64,000 nt of DNA from Alphaproteobacteria bacterium UBA3002. Its GTDB lineage: Bacteria > Pseudomonadota > Alphaproteobacteria > Rickettsiales > UBA3002. Shown here piece by piece: positions 26,069 through 35,858 of this stretch. Where the stretch lies: NCBI GenBank assembly GCA_002346425.1, contig DDZS01000035.1:5180-69179 (forward strand), in the 5' to 3' direction. A program made the translations under genes and the position numbers. Below the pieces are notes generated by a model. That model saw nothing but the letters and a program-made list of their open reading frames with translations. It searched no databases and was not told the origin of the DNA. Positions within the stretch are counted from its first letter, which is position 1; each line of letters opens with the position of its first letter.

Positions 26069-26132
26069 AGTTTCACTATAGCAAATGTTGCTTAAAATAA
26101 AGATGACAAAATGATGACAATTCGCCGCGGGC

Positions 26133-26576
26133 TTATGCGGCTTGTTTCCAGCCGCCGCCGGGTTGCTGCTGAAAATATTTCAGCTCCACGCCTTGCTCTT
26201 TATACTGTTTCCAGCGCTGCCGGGCGGCGGTAACCGCGGCTTCGTCATGCCCATCGAACAGGTCGATGATTTTATCCCATGCTTGCGGCTCAGGGAGACT
26301 GGCTCCGTTGGTTATCGCAATCAGCTTCGCTTCATTCGGGTTTTCTATTTCCGTGCTTAGCCAGATCGGCTGACCGGAAGGATCATCCGGGGCAAAGCCA
26401 TGCGCTAAAAAACTATTCGGCTCCACCTCCCACAGCTTATCGCTCAGCTGCTGTAAGCGTGCGCTCGTTTCCCCTACCACCACGCTACGCAACCCCGCCT
26501 CTTGCGCTTTCGCCAGTAATTTCGGCAGCGCAAAATCCAGCGGGGTGTGCAGCAGATGGTAGAATTGGATCGTCAT
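26133..26576 (-). CDS. holC: DNA polymerase III subunit chi
   Basis: The 147-residue protein matches HolC, which links the clamp loader (through psi) to SSB on lagging-strand templates. It begins IQFYHLLHTPLDFALPKLL and contains VVVGETSARLQQLSDKLWEV, a linker with PNSFLAHG and a strand with PIWLSTEIENPNEAKLIAITNG. The length is standard. Its ATG is directly adjacent to the pepA stop, and a pepA-holC pair is common in proteobacteria, which supports the call. Confidence 0.93.
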   Translation of the reverse strand: MTIQFYHLLHTPLDFALPKLLAKAQEAGLRSVVVGETSARLQQLSDKLWEVEPNSFLAHGFAPDDPSGQPIWLSTEIENPNEAKLIAITNGASLPEPQAWDKIIDLFDGHDEAAVTAARQRWKQYKEQGVELKYFQQQPGGGWKQAA

Positions 26577-28076
26577 CTATTCATAATTGGCGGCGATGAA
26601 TTCATTGAGCAAGCGCACCCCATAACCGGTCGCGCCTTTCACAGCAGTGGCATCGCCCTTACCGCTCCATGCCACCCCGGCGATATCAAGATGCGCCCAA
26701 GGCGTGCCATTCACAAAGCGTTGCAGGAATTGCGCGGCGGTAATACTGCCTGCCTCGCGGCCTTCTCCGACATTTTTCATATCAGCAGTGATGGTGTTAA
26801 TCTGTTTGTCGTACAGACCACCAATTTCCGAGATGGGTAACCGCCATAATTCTTCGCCAGTCGTTTCAGCGGCTTTTTTCAGTTTGTCGCTGACATCATC
26901 GCTGTTGGAGAACAGCCCCGCACGGCTGGAGCCAAGCGCAATCACAATCGCGCCGGTCAGCGTTGCAAGATTAATCATGCATTGCGGTTTGAAACGGTCT
27001 TGGGTGTACCATAACGCATCGGCCAGTACCAGACGCCCTTCAGCATCGGTATTGATGACTTCAATGGTTTGGCCTGACATCGAGGTGACCACGTCGCCGG
27101 GGCGTTGCGCATTGCCATCCGGCATGTTTTCTACCAGACCAACCACGCCAACCACGTTCGCTTTGGCATTGCGGCCTGCGAGCGCTTTCATGGTACCAAC
27201 CACAGCGGCAGAACCGGCCATGTCATATTTCATATCTTCCATATTCTGCGCCGGCTTAATGCTGATGCCGCCGGTATCGAAGGTGACGCCTTTACCCACC
27301 AAAGCGACAGGCTTCTGGTTTTTCTTGCCACCCAGCCATTGCATGACGACCAGCTTCGGTTCTTTCGCCGAACCCTGCGCAACGCCGAGAAGTGCACCCA
27401 TGCCCAGCTTCTCCATCTGGGCTTTGTTCAGCACCTCGACCTTTACGCCAAGCTTGCTTAAATCTTTACATAATTTGGCGTAGCTTTCGGGGTAAATCAC
27501 ATTCGCCGGTTCGCTCACTAAATCCTTGGTCATGTCGATGCCTTCGGCAATCGCTTCGAGCACGGTGAAATGTTTTTTCGCTGCCGTGGCACCTTCGGTG
27601 ACGATGGTGACTTTATCCAGCGTATGCGCTAGTTCTTTCTGGCGAGTCGTGTGATATTTGTAAAAGCTGTAGCTGCGCAAACGCATGCCGTAAGCGATAT
27701 TCGCTGCCAGTTCTTCCACGCTTAATGCCGAGCCTTTCGGTACGTCCAACTGCACTTCGACAGATTTTAATTTAGCGGTATTCAGATGTCCGGCCAATGC
27801 GCCGCCCGCTTTCATCGCCGCTTTCGCGTCTAGTTTCTCCGCCTCACCTAATCCTACCAACACAATTTGGTCAGCCGCTTCGGTGCCATAAATCGCCGCG
27901 ACTGCTCCGGCTTTACCATCAAATGCTTCACCCTTTAACGTGCGCCCTACGGCGCCTTTTATCTCTTTATCAATCGCGGTGCCAAGCTTACCCGCCTTCT
28001 TCGCATCGGCTGTGAACAGCGCGATCGCTTCTTTCGATTTGGCGGCGGCGGGTTTGGTGGTAAAACTGATCTGCAT
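26577..28076 (-). CDS. pepA: Cytosol (leucyl) aminopeptidase
   Basis: The 499-residue M17 aminopeptidase has the family signature NTDAEGRL in EVINTDAEGRLVLADALWY, and the metal/catalytic segment LVGKGVTFDTGGISIKP with the conserved Lys and Asp. It removes N-terminal residues with two metal ions in the cytoplasm; some homologues also bind DNA. An AGGAG site is seven bases upstream of ATG. It is divergent from lptF over 134 bases and is followed immediately by holC. Confidence 0.97.
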   Translation of the reverse strand: MQISFTTKPAAAKSKEAIALFTADAKKAGKLGTAIDKEIKGAVGRTLKGEAFDGKAGAVAAIYGTEAADQIVLVGLGEAEKLDAKAAMKAGGALAGHLNTAKLKSVEVQLDVPKGSALSVEELAANIAYGMRLRSYSFYKYHTTRQKELAHTLDKVTIVTEGATAAKKHFTVLEAIAEGIDMTKDLVSEPANVIYPESYAKLCKDLSKLGVKVEVLNKAQMEKLGMGALLGVAQGSAKEPKLVVMQWLGGKKNQKPVALVGKGVTFDTGGISIKPAQNMEDMKYDMAGSAAVVGTMKALAGRNAKANVVGVVGLVENMPDGNAQRPGDVVTSMSGQTIEVINTDAEGRLVLADALWYTQDRFKPQCMINLATLTGAIVIALGSSRAGLFSNSDDVSDKLKKAAETTGEELWRLPISEIGGLYDKQINTITADMKNVGEGREAGSITAAQFLQRFVNGTPWAHLDIAGVAWSGKGDATAVKGATGYGVRLLNEFIAANYE

Positions 28077-28210
28077 CGCATTCTCCTGTATGGCTTTTTA
28101 AGTCAATGTATCGTGATTTATTAAAGAAACAAGGGGGGACTTTGCGATGCGACGCGTATCACCGCTGTGAAATGCTTTACCAACGCCCCGACACACAGTA
28201 GGACTAGGCC

Positions 28211-29299
28211 ATGCCCACATACGTACGCTACCTGATACAACATCTGGCCTGGCCAACCCTGCTGATTACCGGGTCGCTGACCTGTATCATTTGGCTGACC
28301 CAGGCATTGCGTTTCATCGATTTTATCGTTAATCGCGGGCTATCCGTAGGCGATTTCGTATATATTACTTCGCTGCTATTCCCATCGCTGTTAACCTTGC
28401 TGGTGCCGGTTTCACTCTTTATCGCGATTGTGTTTACCTATAACAAATTGCTCGGTGATAGCGAATTGACGGTCTTACGTGCGGTGGGATTAAGCCGTTG
28501 GCAGTTGACCAAACCGGCGCTGATTGTTGCCGCTGGCACCACCCTGTTTTGCTATTTTCTGACGCTTTACCTCATGCCGCTCGCCAATCGTCAGTTTAAC
28601 GATATGCGCGCCTTTTTGCGCGATAACTATACATCTGTCTTGCTGCAGGAAGAAGTGTTTAACACCCCCGTGGATGGCCTAACGATTTTCGTGCGAGAGC
28701 GTGATAAGGAAGGCAATTTAAGTGGGATTCTGGTACATGATAATCGCAACCCCGATGACCCGATCACCATGATGGCTGAGCAAGGCAAACTGATGCAAGG
28801 CGAGCGCGGCCCGCAATTCTATCTCGAACAGGGCATCCGGCAAGAACGGCGCCAGCATCGGGTCTCGTGGCTGAATTTCGACAATTACACGCTGGATATT
28901 AGTTTCTACACGAAAATCGCCGATGCGCGCGAACGCGACGAGGATGAGAAATATTTAGGCGAGCTGCTCAGTGATTCGAGCGACAATCCGCAAGCGCGCG
29001 CCGAAGCGCATCAACGCATTGTCTGGCCGCTGTATAATATCGCGCTGGCGTTGATGGCGCTGGCCATTTTGCTGAATGGGGAATTCAATCGCCGTGGGCA
29101 ATGGAAACGGATTATCGCGGCCTCCGCCGGCTCACTGCTGGTTGCGCTGACGGGCATTGGCCTGCGTAATCTCGCGGTCAATAATCCGATGATGATTCCG
29201 CTGCTCTATCTAACCGTCACGGCGATTATTTTTGGCGCATTATTTTCGCTTTTTGCGTCACGCCAACGCACAATCCCGCCGCATGGGGAATTTCAATAA
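28211..29299 (+). CDS. lptF: LPS export ABC transporter permease LptF
   Basis: The 362-residue LptF/YjgP-YjgQ family membrane protein has two N-terminal helices and a jellyroll periplasmic domain. A C-terminal bundle of helices (WPLYNIALALMALAILLNG, then several more) completes the fold. With LptG and LptB2 it extracts LPS from the inner membrane. The stop overlaps the lptG ATG by one base, giving tight coupling. The first ATG (28211) is used; the ribosome-binding site is weak. Confidence 0.95.
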   Translation: MPTYVRYLIQHLAWPTLLITGSLTCIIWLTQALRFIDFIVNRGLSVGDFVYITSLLFPSLLTLLVPVSLFIAIVFTYNKLLGDSELTVLRAVGLSRWQLTKPALIVAAGTTLFCYFLTLYLMPLANRQFNDMRAFLRDNYTSVLLQEEVFNTPVDGLTIFVRERDKEGNLSGILVHDNRNPDDPITMMAEQGKLMQGERGPQFYLEQGIRQERRQHRVSWLNFDNYTLDISFYTKIADARERDEDEKYLGELLSDSSDNPQARAEAHQRIVWPLYNIALALMALAILLNGEFNRRGQWKRIIAASAGSLLVALTGIGLRNLAVNNPMMIPLLYLTVTAIIFGALFSLFASRQRTIPPHGEFQ

Positions 29300-30423
29300 T
29301 GAAGCTCCCCGTCATCTTTTCCCAATATATCGCCAAATATGTCTTACTGGCATTTTTGATTGCATTAGGCGGTGTAGTGATTGTCATCGGCCTTGGGGAA
29401 TTGGTCGAAATGAACCGTCGCGCTAGCCATAAAGAATATGAAGTGCCTTTCCGTATTGTGCTGGAAATGGTGCTGATGAAACTTCCCTCTACGGCAGAAA
29501 AAATCTTACCCTTTGCAATGCTGATCGGCGGCATGGTGGCCTTATCGCGCTTATCGAAAAGTTCAGAGCTGATTGTCGCGCGCGCCTCAGGCATTTCTGT
29601 CTGGCAGTTTTTAGCGCCGGCCTTGCTGGTTGCCATGGCGGTCGGTATGTTTTTCATCACGGTGTTTAATCCCGTTTCCTCCGCAATGATCGCGCGTTTT
29701 GAATCGCTCGAGGGAAAATACATCACCAACAAGCCCTCCACCCTATCGGTCTCGCCCTCGGGTTTGTGGTTACGGCAGGTCGAATCGATCGACGTGACGT
29801 TTAAAGACAAAATGGTCGAAGAATATATCATCACCGCGCGCCGTATTTCGCAAAATGACATGACATTGTCTGACGTCATTATTTTTCTGTACGGCGCCGA
29901 TCATCGCTTTTTAGCACGGATCGATGCAGCTAAGGCGCAGCTACAGCCGGGCTATTGGGAGATCAATGAGGCCGTGACCTCTGCGCCGGGCAGCATGCCC
30001 AGTTATGACACGTCCTATCAGCTCAAAACCGAGCTGGAAATTAATGAGATTAAAGACAGTTTCGCTTCGCCGCTCACGCTGTCATTCTGGGAATTACCAG
30101 GCTTTATATCTACTCTCGAGAAAGCCGGATTCTCAGCCCTGCGTCATAAGCTCTACTGGCATAGTTTGCTGGCCACCCCGGTCATGCTGGTGGCCATGAT
30201 GCTGATTGCTGCGCTATTTTCCCTGCGGCATCATCGCCGTGGTGGTGTAGGAAAAATGGCCGTGATGGGTATTTTATCCGGCTTTGTGATCTATTTTTCC
30301 TCGAATCTGGTCTATGCGCTTGGGTTCTCGGGCAGTTTGCCTGTTGAACTGGCGGCCTGGACCCCCCCGTTAATCGCGGCGATGATCGGGGTTAGCATGC
30401 TGTTGCATTTGGAAGACGGATAG
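29299..30423 (+). CDS. lptG: LPS export ABC transporter permease LptG
   Basis: The 374-residue partner of LptF has the same fold: a first helix (YVLLAFLIALGGVVIVIGLG), a second with LPFAMLIGGMVALSRLSKSSE, a periplasmic beta-jellyroll and C-terminal helices. It forms the transmembrane channel of the LptB2FG complex that drives LPS to LptC. Its ATG sits in the lptF stop. The lptB and lptC genes are not in the window; lptD follows after a cold-shock gene. Confidence 0.95.
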   Translation: MKLPVIFSQYIAKYVLLAFLIALGGVVIVIGLGELVEMNRRASHKEYEVPFRIVLEMVLMKLPSTAEKILPFAMLIGGMVALSRLSKSSELIVARASGISVWQFLAPALLVAMAVGMFFITVFNPVSSAMIARFESLEGKYITNKPSTLSVSPSGLWLRQVESIDVTFKDKMVEEYIITARRISQNDMTLSDVIIFLYGADHRFLARIDAAKAQLQPGYWEINEAVTSAPGSMPSYDTSYQLKTELEINEIKDSFASPLTLSFWELPGFISTLEKAGFSALRHKLYWHSLLATPVMLVAMMLIAALFSLRHHRRGGVGKMAVMGILSGFVIYFSSNLVYALGFSGSLPVELAAWTPPLIAAMIGVSMLLHLEDG

Positions 30424-30618
30424 GGCCCTGCCACTTTCCCCTTGCTAATCATCGGTTTTTCTGTCCTAATCATGGCAGTACTATTTAGAAGAACGGGAAA
30501 AACGACCACGCTTTCAGACTACGACACCCAAGCCTAGACCCTTCTTCGCTTTGCCTGCCTACTCTCTAAGCCGACCGACACAAATAGCACCAAACTTGTC
30601 AGCAAAGGAGAAATGCAT
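30424..30618. other. Upstream region and long leader of the cold-shock gene
   Basis: About 195 bases separate lptG from the cold-shock gene. Most is probably a long 5' leader, as is usual for CspA-type mRNAs, whose structure regulates translation at low temperature. I cannot identify a defined cold box. A good AAAGGAG site lies at the end, next to the start. Confidence 0.5.
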
Positions 30619-30831
30619 ATGGCAACCGGAACCGTTAAATGGTTTAACACAACTAAAGGCTTTGGCTTTATCAGCCCGGATGAAGGCGATAAAGACGTAT
30701 TCGTTCACATTTCAGCCGTACATCAAGCCGGCCTGCAAGGGCTGGATGAAGGCCAGAAAGTCGCGTATGAGATTTCAATCAGCCGCGGCAAAGAAGCTGC
30801 GTCTAACCTGAAATTGGCAGACGCCGCCTAA
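30619..30831 (+). CDS. cspA: Cold-shock protein (CspA family)
   Basis: The 70-residue cold-shock domain protein has the RNP1 motif KGFGFI and RNP2 VFVHIS, plus the canonical start MATGTVKWFN. It binds single-stranded RNA/DNA and acts as an RNA chaperone. ATG 30619 is chosen over the in-frame ATG at 30613 because it is eight bases from AAGGAG and gives the family's N terminus. A hairpin with a 12-base-pair stem follows the stop. Confidence 0.95.
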   Translation: MATGTVKWFNTTKGFGFISPDEGDKDVFVHISAVHQAGLQGLDEGQKVAYEISISRGKEAASNLKLADAA

Positions 30832-30845
30832 CGACTACCGAAAGC

Positions 30846-30872
30846 GTGGGTGCGCGGCTGCCGCGCATCCAC
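30846..30872 (+). terminator. Terminator-like hairpin after cspA
   Basis: A 12-base-pair stem (30846-30857 with 30861-30872, one G:T pair) and a three-base loop are followed by CTTATT, a poor T-tract. It probably ends the cspA transcript or separates it from lptD. Confidence 0.5.
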
Positions 30873-30977
30873 CTTATTCCCACCTTAAAATGTGGACGCA
30901 CCCCCCAGTTTCCTTGCCCTTTATCCTTTAAGCATTTACACAGAGACGTTAACACTAAGACATAACTCTCGGTATTG

Positions 30978-33086
30978 ATGCGCTTTTGGTTTCTTATTTT
31001 ACTGCTGCTACCGATGCCGCTTCTGGCGCAGCCGTCGATCAATGAAGGTGAGCCGGTCTATCTGGAAGCCGATCAGATGGGCTATGATCAGAAAAACGGG
31101 TTGGTGATCGCGCGCAATAATGTGCGCGTCACGCAGGGAAATTCGATCCTTTACGCCGATCGCATCGTTTACTTCCAAAACCAAAATGTGGTGCAGGCGG
31201 ATGGCAATGTCCGTGTCTGGGACCCGGTAAAACGCGAAACCTATTACGCCGATCAGGTCGTCCTGCGCGAGGATATGAGCGCTGGCGTGATTGAACAATT
31301 CCGCATCCGTATGTCCGATAATTCTCAGTTTGCCGCCGCCCGGGCGACGCGCGTGTCGGAAACGCAAACCAATCTCGACAAAGCCGTGTATTCGCCTTGC
31401 GAAATTTGCGAAGGCAAATCGCCTTTCTGGCAAATCAAAGCCGATGAAATCGAGGTCGATGAGGAAGAGGAAAAAATCTGGTACGAAGATCTGACACTGG
31501 AATTTTTTGGCTTACCTGTCGCCTATTCGCCTTATTTTATGCATCCCACGCCGGGCGCCTCGCGCAAAAGCGGGTTATTGAAACCCACCTATAGCCAAAG
31601 CTCAAATCTGGGAACAGCCATTAAACTTCCCTATTATCTGAATATCGCGCCAGACAAGGATGCCACCATTACACCCTTCTTCACCAGCGAAGAAGGGCTG
31701 GTCATGGAAGGCGAATACCGCCAACGCACCAATGAAGGCGCGTATCAGGTCAATACCAGTTTTACCAATCCGCATAAACGTGACGATACCGGACAACAAA
31801 TTCCGGGGCGCGATTTCCGCGGTTATATTCAGGCCCGTGGGGACGACAAATTCTCTGATCATTGGGGCTACGGTTTCGATGTCGCCCGCGCGACCGATGA
31901 CACCTATTTGCGTCGCTACGATTACGGCTATCAAAAAAGTCTGAATTCTGAGCTCTATACACAAGGCCTGTTCGATCGCAATTATATTCGCGCGCAAGCT
32001 TTGGCGTTCCAGGGTCTGGACGAGAATGATGACCCCGCGTTAGAGCCCTTCGTGTTGCCGCGGGTTTCCGGCTATTACGAAACCGACCCGATTAAAGGTA
32101 ATTTGCGCGCCTTTACCTCTGGCAATATTCAAGTCATTACGCGCGACGAAGGCGCTAAAACCCGCCGCGTTTCTGGCACGTCGGGCTTAAAACTTCCCGT
32201 CATTACCGGAGGCGGGCATCGCTTCGATAACCAGGTGTCCTTACGTACCGACCTCTATTCAACCGAGGACCATACATTAAGCGGCGGACAGCGATATGAC
32301 GGCGAAGATGTGCGACTGGTGCCGCAAGTTTCCACGCGCTGGCGTTATCCGCTTATGAAGGTCTACGAAGACTCCACCATGACGATTGAGCCGACCGTGC
32401 TCGCGGTGGCCAAGCCTAATGGCATTAACCCGGATGAGATCGTCAATGAAGACAACCAAATCGTTGAGTTCAGCGACTCAAATATTTTCGACCCTAACCC
32501 GATGCCCGGTTCAGACACGATCGACGAAGGCTCGCGCGTGGCTTACGGCATGACCGGCACCTGGCTAGCCAATGCCGGGCAAGAAGTCGCCTTTTTGCTT
32601 GGCCAAAGCTTTAGCGTCAATCCGGATACGCCTTTCCCGTATAATGATGAACAAGATGAGCATTTGTCTGATTATGTCGGTCGTTTCGTGCTGGATTACG
32701 ATCCATTCAGCGTTGGCTATCGTTTCCGCCTGAACCGCGAAGACTTCAGCCCGAATAGCCAAACCGTATCCAGTACCTTCCGCTATAATCCGCTGATGCT
32801 GCGTGTCGATTACATCAAGCTCGACGATGATCAATTCCTCAACGACCGTGAAGAGCTCTTGCTCGCCGGACGGTTAGCGCTTACCGACGAATGGTCGGTC
32901 AACGGTAGCGCGCGCCGCGATTTATATACCGGCACCAGCACCATCGCCGGGTTCGGGGTCGTCTATCAAAATGAATGTTTTGGCTTATCGACGCAATTTG
33001 CGCGTAGCTTCATTCGCGACCGCGATATCGAACCCGATACCAGCATCACGCTACGTGTCGCCTTCAAAAATATCAACGAGTTGTAA
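30978..33086 (+). CDS. lptD: LPS assembly protein LptD
   Basis: The 702-residue outer-membrane protein has a signal peptide (cleavage after LLAQ). A periplasmic OstA/jellyroll domain follows (VYLEADQMGYDQKNGLVIARNNV, VQADGNVRVWDP), then a long beta-barrel. Cysteines occur as CEIC near residue 142 and one near the C terminus (YQNECFGL), the pattern used for LptD disulfides. With LptE it inserts LPS into the outer leaflet. ATG 30978 is used rather than the upstream in-frame TTG. surA follows after three bases. Confidence 0.95.
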   Translation: MRFWFLILLLLPMPLLAQPSINEGEPVYLEADQMGYDQKNGLVIARNNVRVTQGNSILYADRIVYFQNQNVVQADGNVRVWDPVKRETYYADQVVLREDMSAGVIEQFRIRMSDNSQFAAARATRVSETQTNLDKAVYSPCEICEGKSPFWQIKADEIEVDEEEEKIWYEDLTLEFFGLPVAYSPYFMHPTPGASRKSGLLKPTYSQSSNLGTAIKLPYYLNIAPDKDATITPFFTSEEGLVMEGEYRQRTNEGAYQVNTSFTNPHKRDDTGQQIPGRDFRGYIQARGDDKFSDHWGYGFDVARATDDTYLRRYDYGYQKSLNSELYTQGLFDRNYIRAQALAFQGLDENDDPALEPFVLPRVSGYYETDPIKGNLRAFTSGNIQVITRDEGAKTRRVSGTSGLKLPVITGGGHRFDNQVSLRTDLYSTEDHTLSGGQRYDGEDVRLVPQVSTRWRYPLMKVYEDSTMTIEPTVLAVAKPNGINPDEIVNEDNQIVEFSDSNIFDPNPMPGSDTIDEGSRVAYGMTGTWLANAGQEVAFLLGQSFSVNPDTPFPYNDEQDEHLSDYVGRFVLDYDPFSVGYRFRLNREDFSPNSQTVSSTFRYNPLMLRVDYIKLDDDQFLNDREELLLAGRLALTDEWSVNGSARRDLYTGTSTIAGFGVVYQNECFGLSTQFARSFIRDRDIEPDTSITLRVAFKNINEL

Positions 33087-33089
33087 CCC

Positions 33090-34391
33090 ATGTTGCGTGA
33101 GCGAGCCCAGCCTGCTATGCCTTGCGGCATGAAATATTTCGCCCTGTGTCTTCTGGCATTTTCGGTAGCGTTTACGGCGCATGCACTCCGCGAGCCGAAC
33201 GAATATCGCATCGTCGCCATTGTGAATGACGAAGTGATTTCCAGCCGCGATTTGTTACAACGTCTGATGTTGAATATGACCACCCTGCGCGGACCGATGG
33301 ATGCGAAACGCCAACGCGCTTTTGAGGAAGCAACCTTGCAAGCCTTGGTCGATGAGCGCTTGAAACTGCAAGAGGCTGAGCGTTACAGCATTAATATTAC
33401 CCCCGAGGAAATTGACAAAGCCATCCGTCAGCTGGAAAAACAGCAGCGTTTGGCGCCTGGCACCATTACCGCCAAACTGGAAGAATCCGGGCTGCCTATC
33501 GATATCCTGCGCGAGCAATTAAAAGGCGACCTGGCGTGGCAAAAACTATTATCGCGGCAAGTGCAGCGCAATGTCAGTATTTCAGAAGAAGAAATCGATC
33601 AGGCGCAAACCCGTATCAGCCGCGGCGAGAAAATCGAACAGGCGCAGATCGCATCGGTGATTCTGCCAATCTCAGAGGATACGCAGCCGGAAGTGGTCTT
33701 GGGCTACGCGCGTGAGCTGCGCAGCCAGATGCTAGCCGGCACGCCCGCCAGCCAATTGCTTGATCAATTCGAAGGTAAGGTGCGATTGGAATATGGCCCC
33801 CTTAGCTGGGTAGAGACCGATCTGATGTCGCCCGAACTACGCGAGGCGATTACCGGTTTGGAAAAAGGCGATATCGCGCAGCCCGTATTGACGGATGTTG
33901 GCTATCAGGTGGTGCGCCTGATGGACAAACGCTATGTCTCGACCTTGCCGGAAGAAAATGCCGAAGTTGCACTGAAAGAAATCGTATTGAATCTGAGCGA
34001 ACAGAGCATGACCTTAGAAATCGAAGCGATGATGGACATTGCCCGTAATATCGCAAAATATCCGGGCACCTGTCAGGAAGAAGGTTTAGCGGGCATGAAT
34101 AATCTGGCAGGTTTAAATATCGACGTGGATTATAAACGCGTTGAACTGGCGCGCCTGCAGCCGGATTTGCGCCAGATGATCGAACCGCTTAGCGTGACGC
34201 AAATTACCGAACCTTTTGCCGCGCCTGATGGTATTCACCTGTTGATGCTATGCGAAAAAATGGCGATGCCGCTGCCCAAGCCCGACCGCGATAAAGTACG
34301 CGCGGCGCTCTATCAGGAAAAGCTGCAGCTTGAGGCGGAAAAATACCTGCGTCGTCTGCGCCGCGAAGCTTTTATCGATGTACGGGCCTAG
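33090..34391 (+). CDS. surA: Periplasmic chaperone / peptidyl-prolyl isomerase SurA-like
   Basis: The 433-residue protein has a SurA N-terminal domain (VAIVNDEVISSRDLLQRL and many basic/acidic helices), one parvulin-like domain (EQAQIASVILPIS... VGYQVVRLMDKR) and a C-terminal helix domain. Outer-membrane-protein folding is its expected role. The best signal peptide begins at an internal ATG (33129, MKYFALCLLAF), so the start may be there; 33090 is used because it follows the lptD stop by three bases. There is no good ribosome-binding site for either. rsmA follows with no pdxA in between. Confidence 0.85.
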   Translation: MLRERAQPAMPCGMKYFALCLLAFSVAFTAHALREPNEYRIVAIVNDEVISSRDLLQRLMLNMTTLRGPMDAKRQRAFEEATLQALVDERLKLQEAERYSINITPEEIDKAIRQLEKQQRLAPGTITAKLEESGLPIDILREQLKGDLAWQKLLSRQVQRNVSISEEEIDQAQTRISRGEKIEQAQIASVILPISEDTQPEVVLGYARELRSQMLAGTPASQLLDQFEGKVRLEYGPLSWVETDLMSPELREAITGLEKGDIAQPVLTDVGYQVVRLMDKRYVSTLPEENAEVALKEIVLNLSEQSMTLEIEAMMDIARNIAKYPGTCQEEGLAGMNNLAGLNIDVDYKRVELARLQPDLRQMIEPLSVTQITEPFAAPDGIHLLMLCEKMAMPLPKPDRDKVRAALYQEKLQLEAEKYLRRLRREAFIDVRA

Positions 34392-34400
34392 AGCCTCTGT

Positions 34401-35246
34401 ATGCTGCCCTCTACTGAAGCGCTGATCGAAACTTACGGCCTACGCCAAAAAAAATCACTGGGTCAGCATTTTCTGACCGATGAAGCGCTGTTGTCGGATA
34501 TCGTTGCGTACGCTGGTGACATTTCCCAGCATACTATCATAGAAGTTGGGCCCGGCCCCGGCGGGTTGACCCGCGCCTTGCTGCAGGCGGGTGCCAAACA
34601 TGTGTTTGCGATTGAAAAAGACGAACGCGCAATCCCCGTACTACAAGAACTCGCGCGCCACGCGGAAGGACGGCTAGAGATGCAGCTCGCCGATGCCACG
34701 CAATTAATATTGTCAGAATATGGCGACGCACCCCGCGCGATCGTCGCCAACCTGCCCTATAATGTGGGCACCGATATGCTGATCAGCTGGCTGCATCAAA
34801 TTGCTGAGAATCCGCAGGTGCTGGACCGAATGGTCCTCATGTTTCAGCAGGAAGTGGGGGAACGCATTGTCGCCCAACCGGGCAGCAAAGCCTATGGGCG
34901 CGTATCCGTGCTGGCCCAATGGCTATGTGAAACGCATCTGGTGCAAACCATCCCGCCTCAAGCGTTCAGCCCGCCGCCTAAGGTAAATTCCGCGGTGGTA
35001 ATAGTAGTCCCGCGGCCGCAGCCTTTGGTAGCTTGCCAGTTGCCACGCTTGACGCAAGTGGTATCGATGGCGTTTTCGCAACGTCGCAAAATGCTGCGCG
35101 CGACACTTAAACCCCTCGGGGCCGAAGCAATGGCCACGTTACCAAATCTGGGTATCGACCCGCAATCACGCGCGGAAAACGTAACCCCGAAGCAATTTGC
35201 CGAACTGGCATTATGGCTGGATCAGCCGGGAAATAAATCCTCTTAG
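34401..35246 (+). CDS. rsmA: 16S rRNA dimethyladenosine transferase
   Basis: The 281-residue KsgA/RsmA enzyme dimethylates two adjacent adenosines near the 3' end of 16S rRNA. SAM motif I is EVGPGPGGLTRALL, the catalytic NLPYN motif appears as VANLPYNVGTDM, and KSLGQHFLTDEALL is the conserved N terminus. The length fits the family. It follows surA by nine bases. Its 3' end overlaps by 36 bases the convergent gmk gene. Confidence 0.97.
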   Translation: MLPSTEALIETYGLRQKKSLGQHFLTDEALLSDIVAYAGDISQHTIIEVGPGPGGLTRALLQAGAKHVFAIEKDERAIPVLQELARHAEGRLEMQLADATQLILSEYGDAPRAIVANLPYNVGTDMLISWLHQIAENPQVLDRMVLMFQQEVGERIVAQPGSKAYGRVSVLAQWLCETHLVQTIPPQAFSPPPKVNSAVVIVVPRPQPLVACQLPRLTQVVSMAFSQRRKMLRATLKPLGAEAMATLPNLGIDPQSRAENVTPKQFAELALWLDQPGNKSS

Positions 35247-35858
35247 TCCGGTCATTCGATGCCGCCGTTGGCGCTCAGCATGCAAAATTTCGCTCAGTTC
35301 CTGCAATGCGCGGGTCAGATCGTGATTGATAATCACAAAATCATACGCCTCCCATTGCGCTAATTCCTGAGCGACTTGCGCCAAACGTTTCGCCATCACC
35401 GCCTCATCGTCTTGGGCGCGTTGGCGCAGGCGTTGTTCTAATTCCTCTAAGGAAGGCGGCAGAATGAACACGCTCACCACGTCCTGTGGTTTCGCCTTTT
35501 TCAGCGCCAGCATGCCCGGCGCATCCAGCTCGAAAATCATGTCCTGTCCGGCGGCTAGCGTCGCTTCGACCTGTGCCGCTGGCGTCGCATAGTGATAGCC
35601 ATAAATTGTAGAGGTTTCGAGTAAATCCCCCGCTGCCTGCATCGCCTGAAAATGCGCGTCGTCAACGAAGTGATAGTCCACTCCTTCAACTTCGGAGGGG
35701 CGCTTCGGTCGCGTCGTGACAGATACGGAAAATCGGACTTCCTGCTCTTGCACCATCAATGCGCGCGACAAGGTCGTCTTGCCCGCGGCCGAGGGAGACG
35801 ATAATACCAGCATTAGCCCGCGTCTTGGGGCTGGCGTCTGTGCAGGCTCGGTCGTCAC
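35211..35858 (-). CDS. gmk: Guanylate kinase
   Basis: The 215-residue enzyme phosphorylates GMP/dGMP with ATP. The P-loop reads SSPSAAGKTTL, a slight variant of the usual SGPSGAGKST. GMP-binding residues are in FSVSVTTRPKRPSEVEGVDYHFV, and the lid and KRLAQVAQEL segments follow. The unusually long overlap (36 bases) with rsmA lies at the C terminus. Its start is directly adjacent to the stop of the PCu(A)C gene upstream, so the three minus-strand genes may be one operon. Confidence 0.95.
   Translation of the reverse strand: MTTEPAQTPAPRRGLMLVLSSPSAAGKTTLSRALMVQEQEVRFSVSVTTRPKRPSEVEGVDYHFVDDAHFQAMQAAGDLLETSTIYGYHYATPAAQVEATLAAGQDMIFELDAPGMLALKKAKPQDVVSVFILPPSLEELEQRLRQRAQDDEAVMAKRLAQVAQELAQWEAYDFVIINHDLTRALQELSEILHAERQRRHRMTGLRGFISRLIQP

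Noticed and set aside
26647..27483. Open frame of 278 codons opposite pepA
   Set aside because: Antisense to the aminopeptidase signature region; rich in Pro/Ser/Thr with no recognisable domain.
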